Source of the DNA: Bacillota bacterium
GTDB lineage: Bacteria; Bacillota; DTU030
Direction: 5' to 3'
Length of the DNA: 5,127 bases
Assembly (NCBI GenBank): GCA_012841005.1
Contig: DUVO01000089.1
Span: 1 to 5,127, forward strand
In this document: piece by piece, positions 4,769-5,127 of the stretch
How positions within the stretch are numbered: position 1 is the first letter of the stretch
How the letters are laid out: each line of letters opens with the position of its first letter
Notes under the pieces: generated by a model
Seen by the model: only the letters and a program-made list of their open reading frames with translations
Databases searched by the model: none
What the model was told of the DNA's origin: nothing
Translations under genes and position numbers: made by a program

Positions 4769-5127
4769 TCAATACCCCAATTTCTCTCCCACCAGGATCA
4801 CTTCCAGGTCTGTGGCACCGGGTTTACCCTCAATGATGGTGGTCACCTTGCACATCCGGTCCGGAGAACTGCAGTCATTACACTCTCCGGTGGCGGCACA
4901 GGGGGTTTGGAGTTTTAGCCGCCGGGCGTTGGGGGGACAAGCCTCCCGGTGAATCCGCTCCAGGGCCGCCTCCAGGGAGCCGGCCAGTTTGTTGCTGCCG
5001 ACAACCAGAATCACCCGGCGGGGACCATAAACCATGCCCATGACCCGGTTCCCAGTCCCGTCGATGTTGACCAAACGTCCGTCTTCTGTAAGGGCATTGC
5101 TGCTGGCCAGATAAAACTCGCACCCCA
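4769..5127 (-). CDS. LUD-domain protein (lactate utilisation/DUF162 type), C-terminal part
   Basis: The gene runs off the right edge, so its N-terminus and start codon are not visible; the last 118 complete residues are seen. The segment A-S-S-N-A-L-T-E-D-G-R-L-V-N-I-D-G-T-G-N-R-V (visible residues 7-28) is characteristic of LUD-domain proteins, the family that includes LutC/YkgG-type lactate-utilisation proteins. Next come Y-G-P-R-R-V-I-L-V-V-G-S-N-K (33-46) and a Cys-bearing tail, P-C-A-A-T-G-E-C-N-D-C-S-S-P-D-R-M-C (75-92), with spacing C-x5-C-x2-C-x6-C plus another Cys at 63. It ends V-I-L-V-G-E-K-L-G-Y. The cysteines might bind metal or an Fe-S cluster, but that is inference. The real substrate is unknown; many clostridial members are stand-alone genes with no lactate link. 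An internal TTG at 5074 is not the start, because the family motif extends upstream of it. The stop lies only four bases from the -35 of the thi promoter and no terminator intervenes. Confidence 0.88.
   Translation of the reverse strand, partial: GCEFYLASSNALTEDGRLVNIDGTGNRVMGMVYGPRRVILVVGSNKLAGSLEAALERIHREACPPNARRLKLQTPCAATGECNDCSSPDRMCKVTTIIEGKPGATDLEVILVGEKLGY

Noticed and set aside
1..5127. CRISPR arrays, tRNA or rRNA genes, insertion sequences
   Set aside because: No regularly spaced repeats, cloverleaf, rRNA-like sequence, transposase or terminal inverted repeats were seen.

Overview
The window looks like chromosomal DNA from a moderately GC-rich, probably thermophilic member of the Clostridia-type Firmicutes, perhaps a Moorella-like lineage. 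The reasons are the strong AGGAGG-type ribosome binding sites, the short symmetric terminators, the TPP-riboswitch-controlled thiE gene, a ThiD-ThiN fusion (common in thermophilic bacteria and archaea) and a clostridial-style LUD-domain protein. The genus assignment is only an impression.

Layout: positions 1-1685 hold two minus-strand genes for glutamine-rich proteins of unknown function, transcribed right to left. The upstream one (732-1685) encodes a 317-residue coiled-coil protein with a Q/G/P-rich linker that contains three tandem 12-residue repeats. The downstream one (89-618) encodes a protein that is about one-third glutamine; its reading frame is broken by an extra TG inside a GGCCTG hexamer repeat. 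A strong terminator (44-74) closes the pair. Positions 1686-1908 are the divergent intergenic region, and 1909-2343 is a plus-strand Hsp20/alpha-crystallin small heat shock protein gene. A symmetric hairpin (2342-2368) terminates hsp20 and the thiamine operon, which converge on it.

Positions 2387-4765 form a thiamine-phosphate biosynthesis operon on the minus strand. Read in the direction of transcription it has a promoter (4737-4765), a TPP riboswitch (4622-4712), an intrinsic terminator (4563-4594), a leader hairpin, thiE (3808-4443), an intercistronic hairpin, and a thiD-thiN fusion (2387-3739). The 3' strand of the aptamer can pair with the 5' arm of the terminator, which gives a complete on/off switch by transcription attenuation. 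The 325-base stretch without a gene (4444-4768) is fully taken up by this control region. ThiD makes HMP pyrophosphate, and ThiE joins it to the thiazole phosphate. The ThiN domain could duplicate the ThiE step or act as a sensing domain. No thiazole or HMP synthesis gene (thiC, thiG, thiM) is visible here.

The right edge (4769-5127) carries the C-terminal part of a LUD-domain (lactate-utilisation, DUF162-type) protein on the same strand, with a cluster of cysteines and no terminator of its own before the thi promoter.

The most unusual part is the glutamine-rich gene pair lying back to back with a small heat shock protein gene. The rest is recognisable metabolism with a well-resolved riboswitch.
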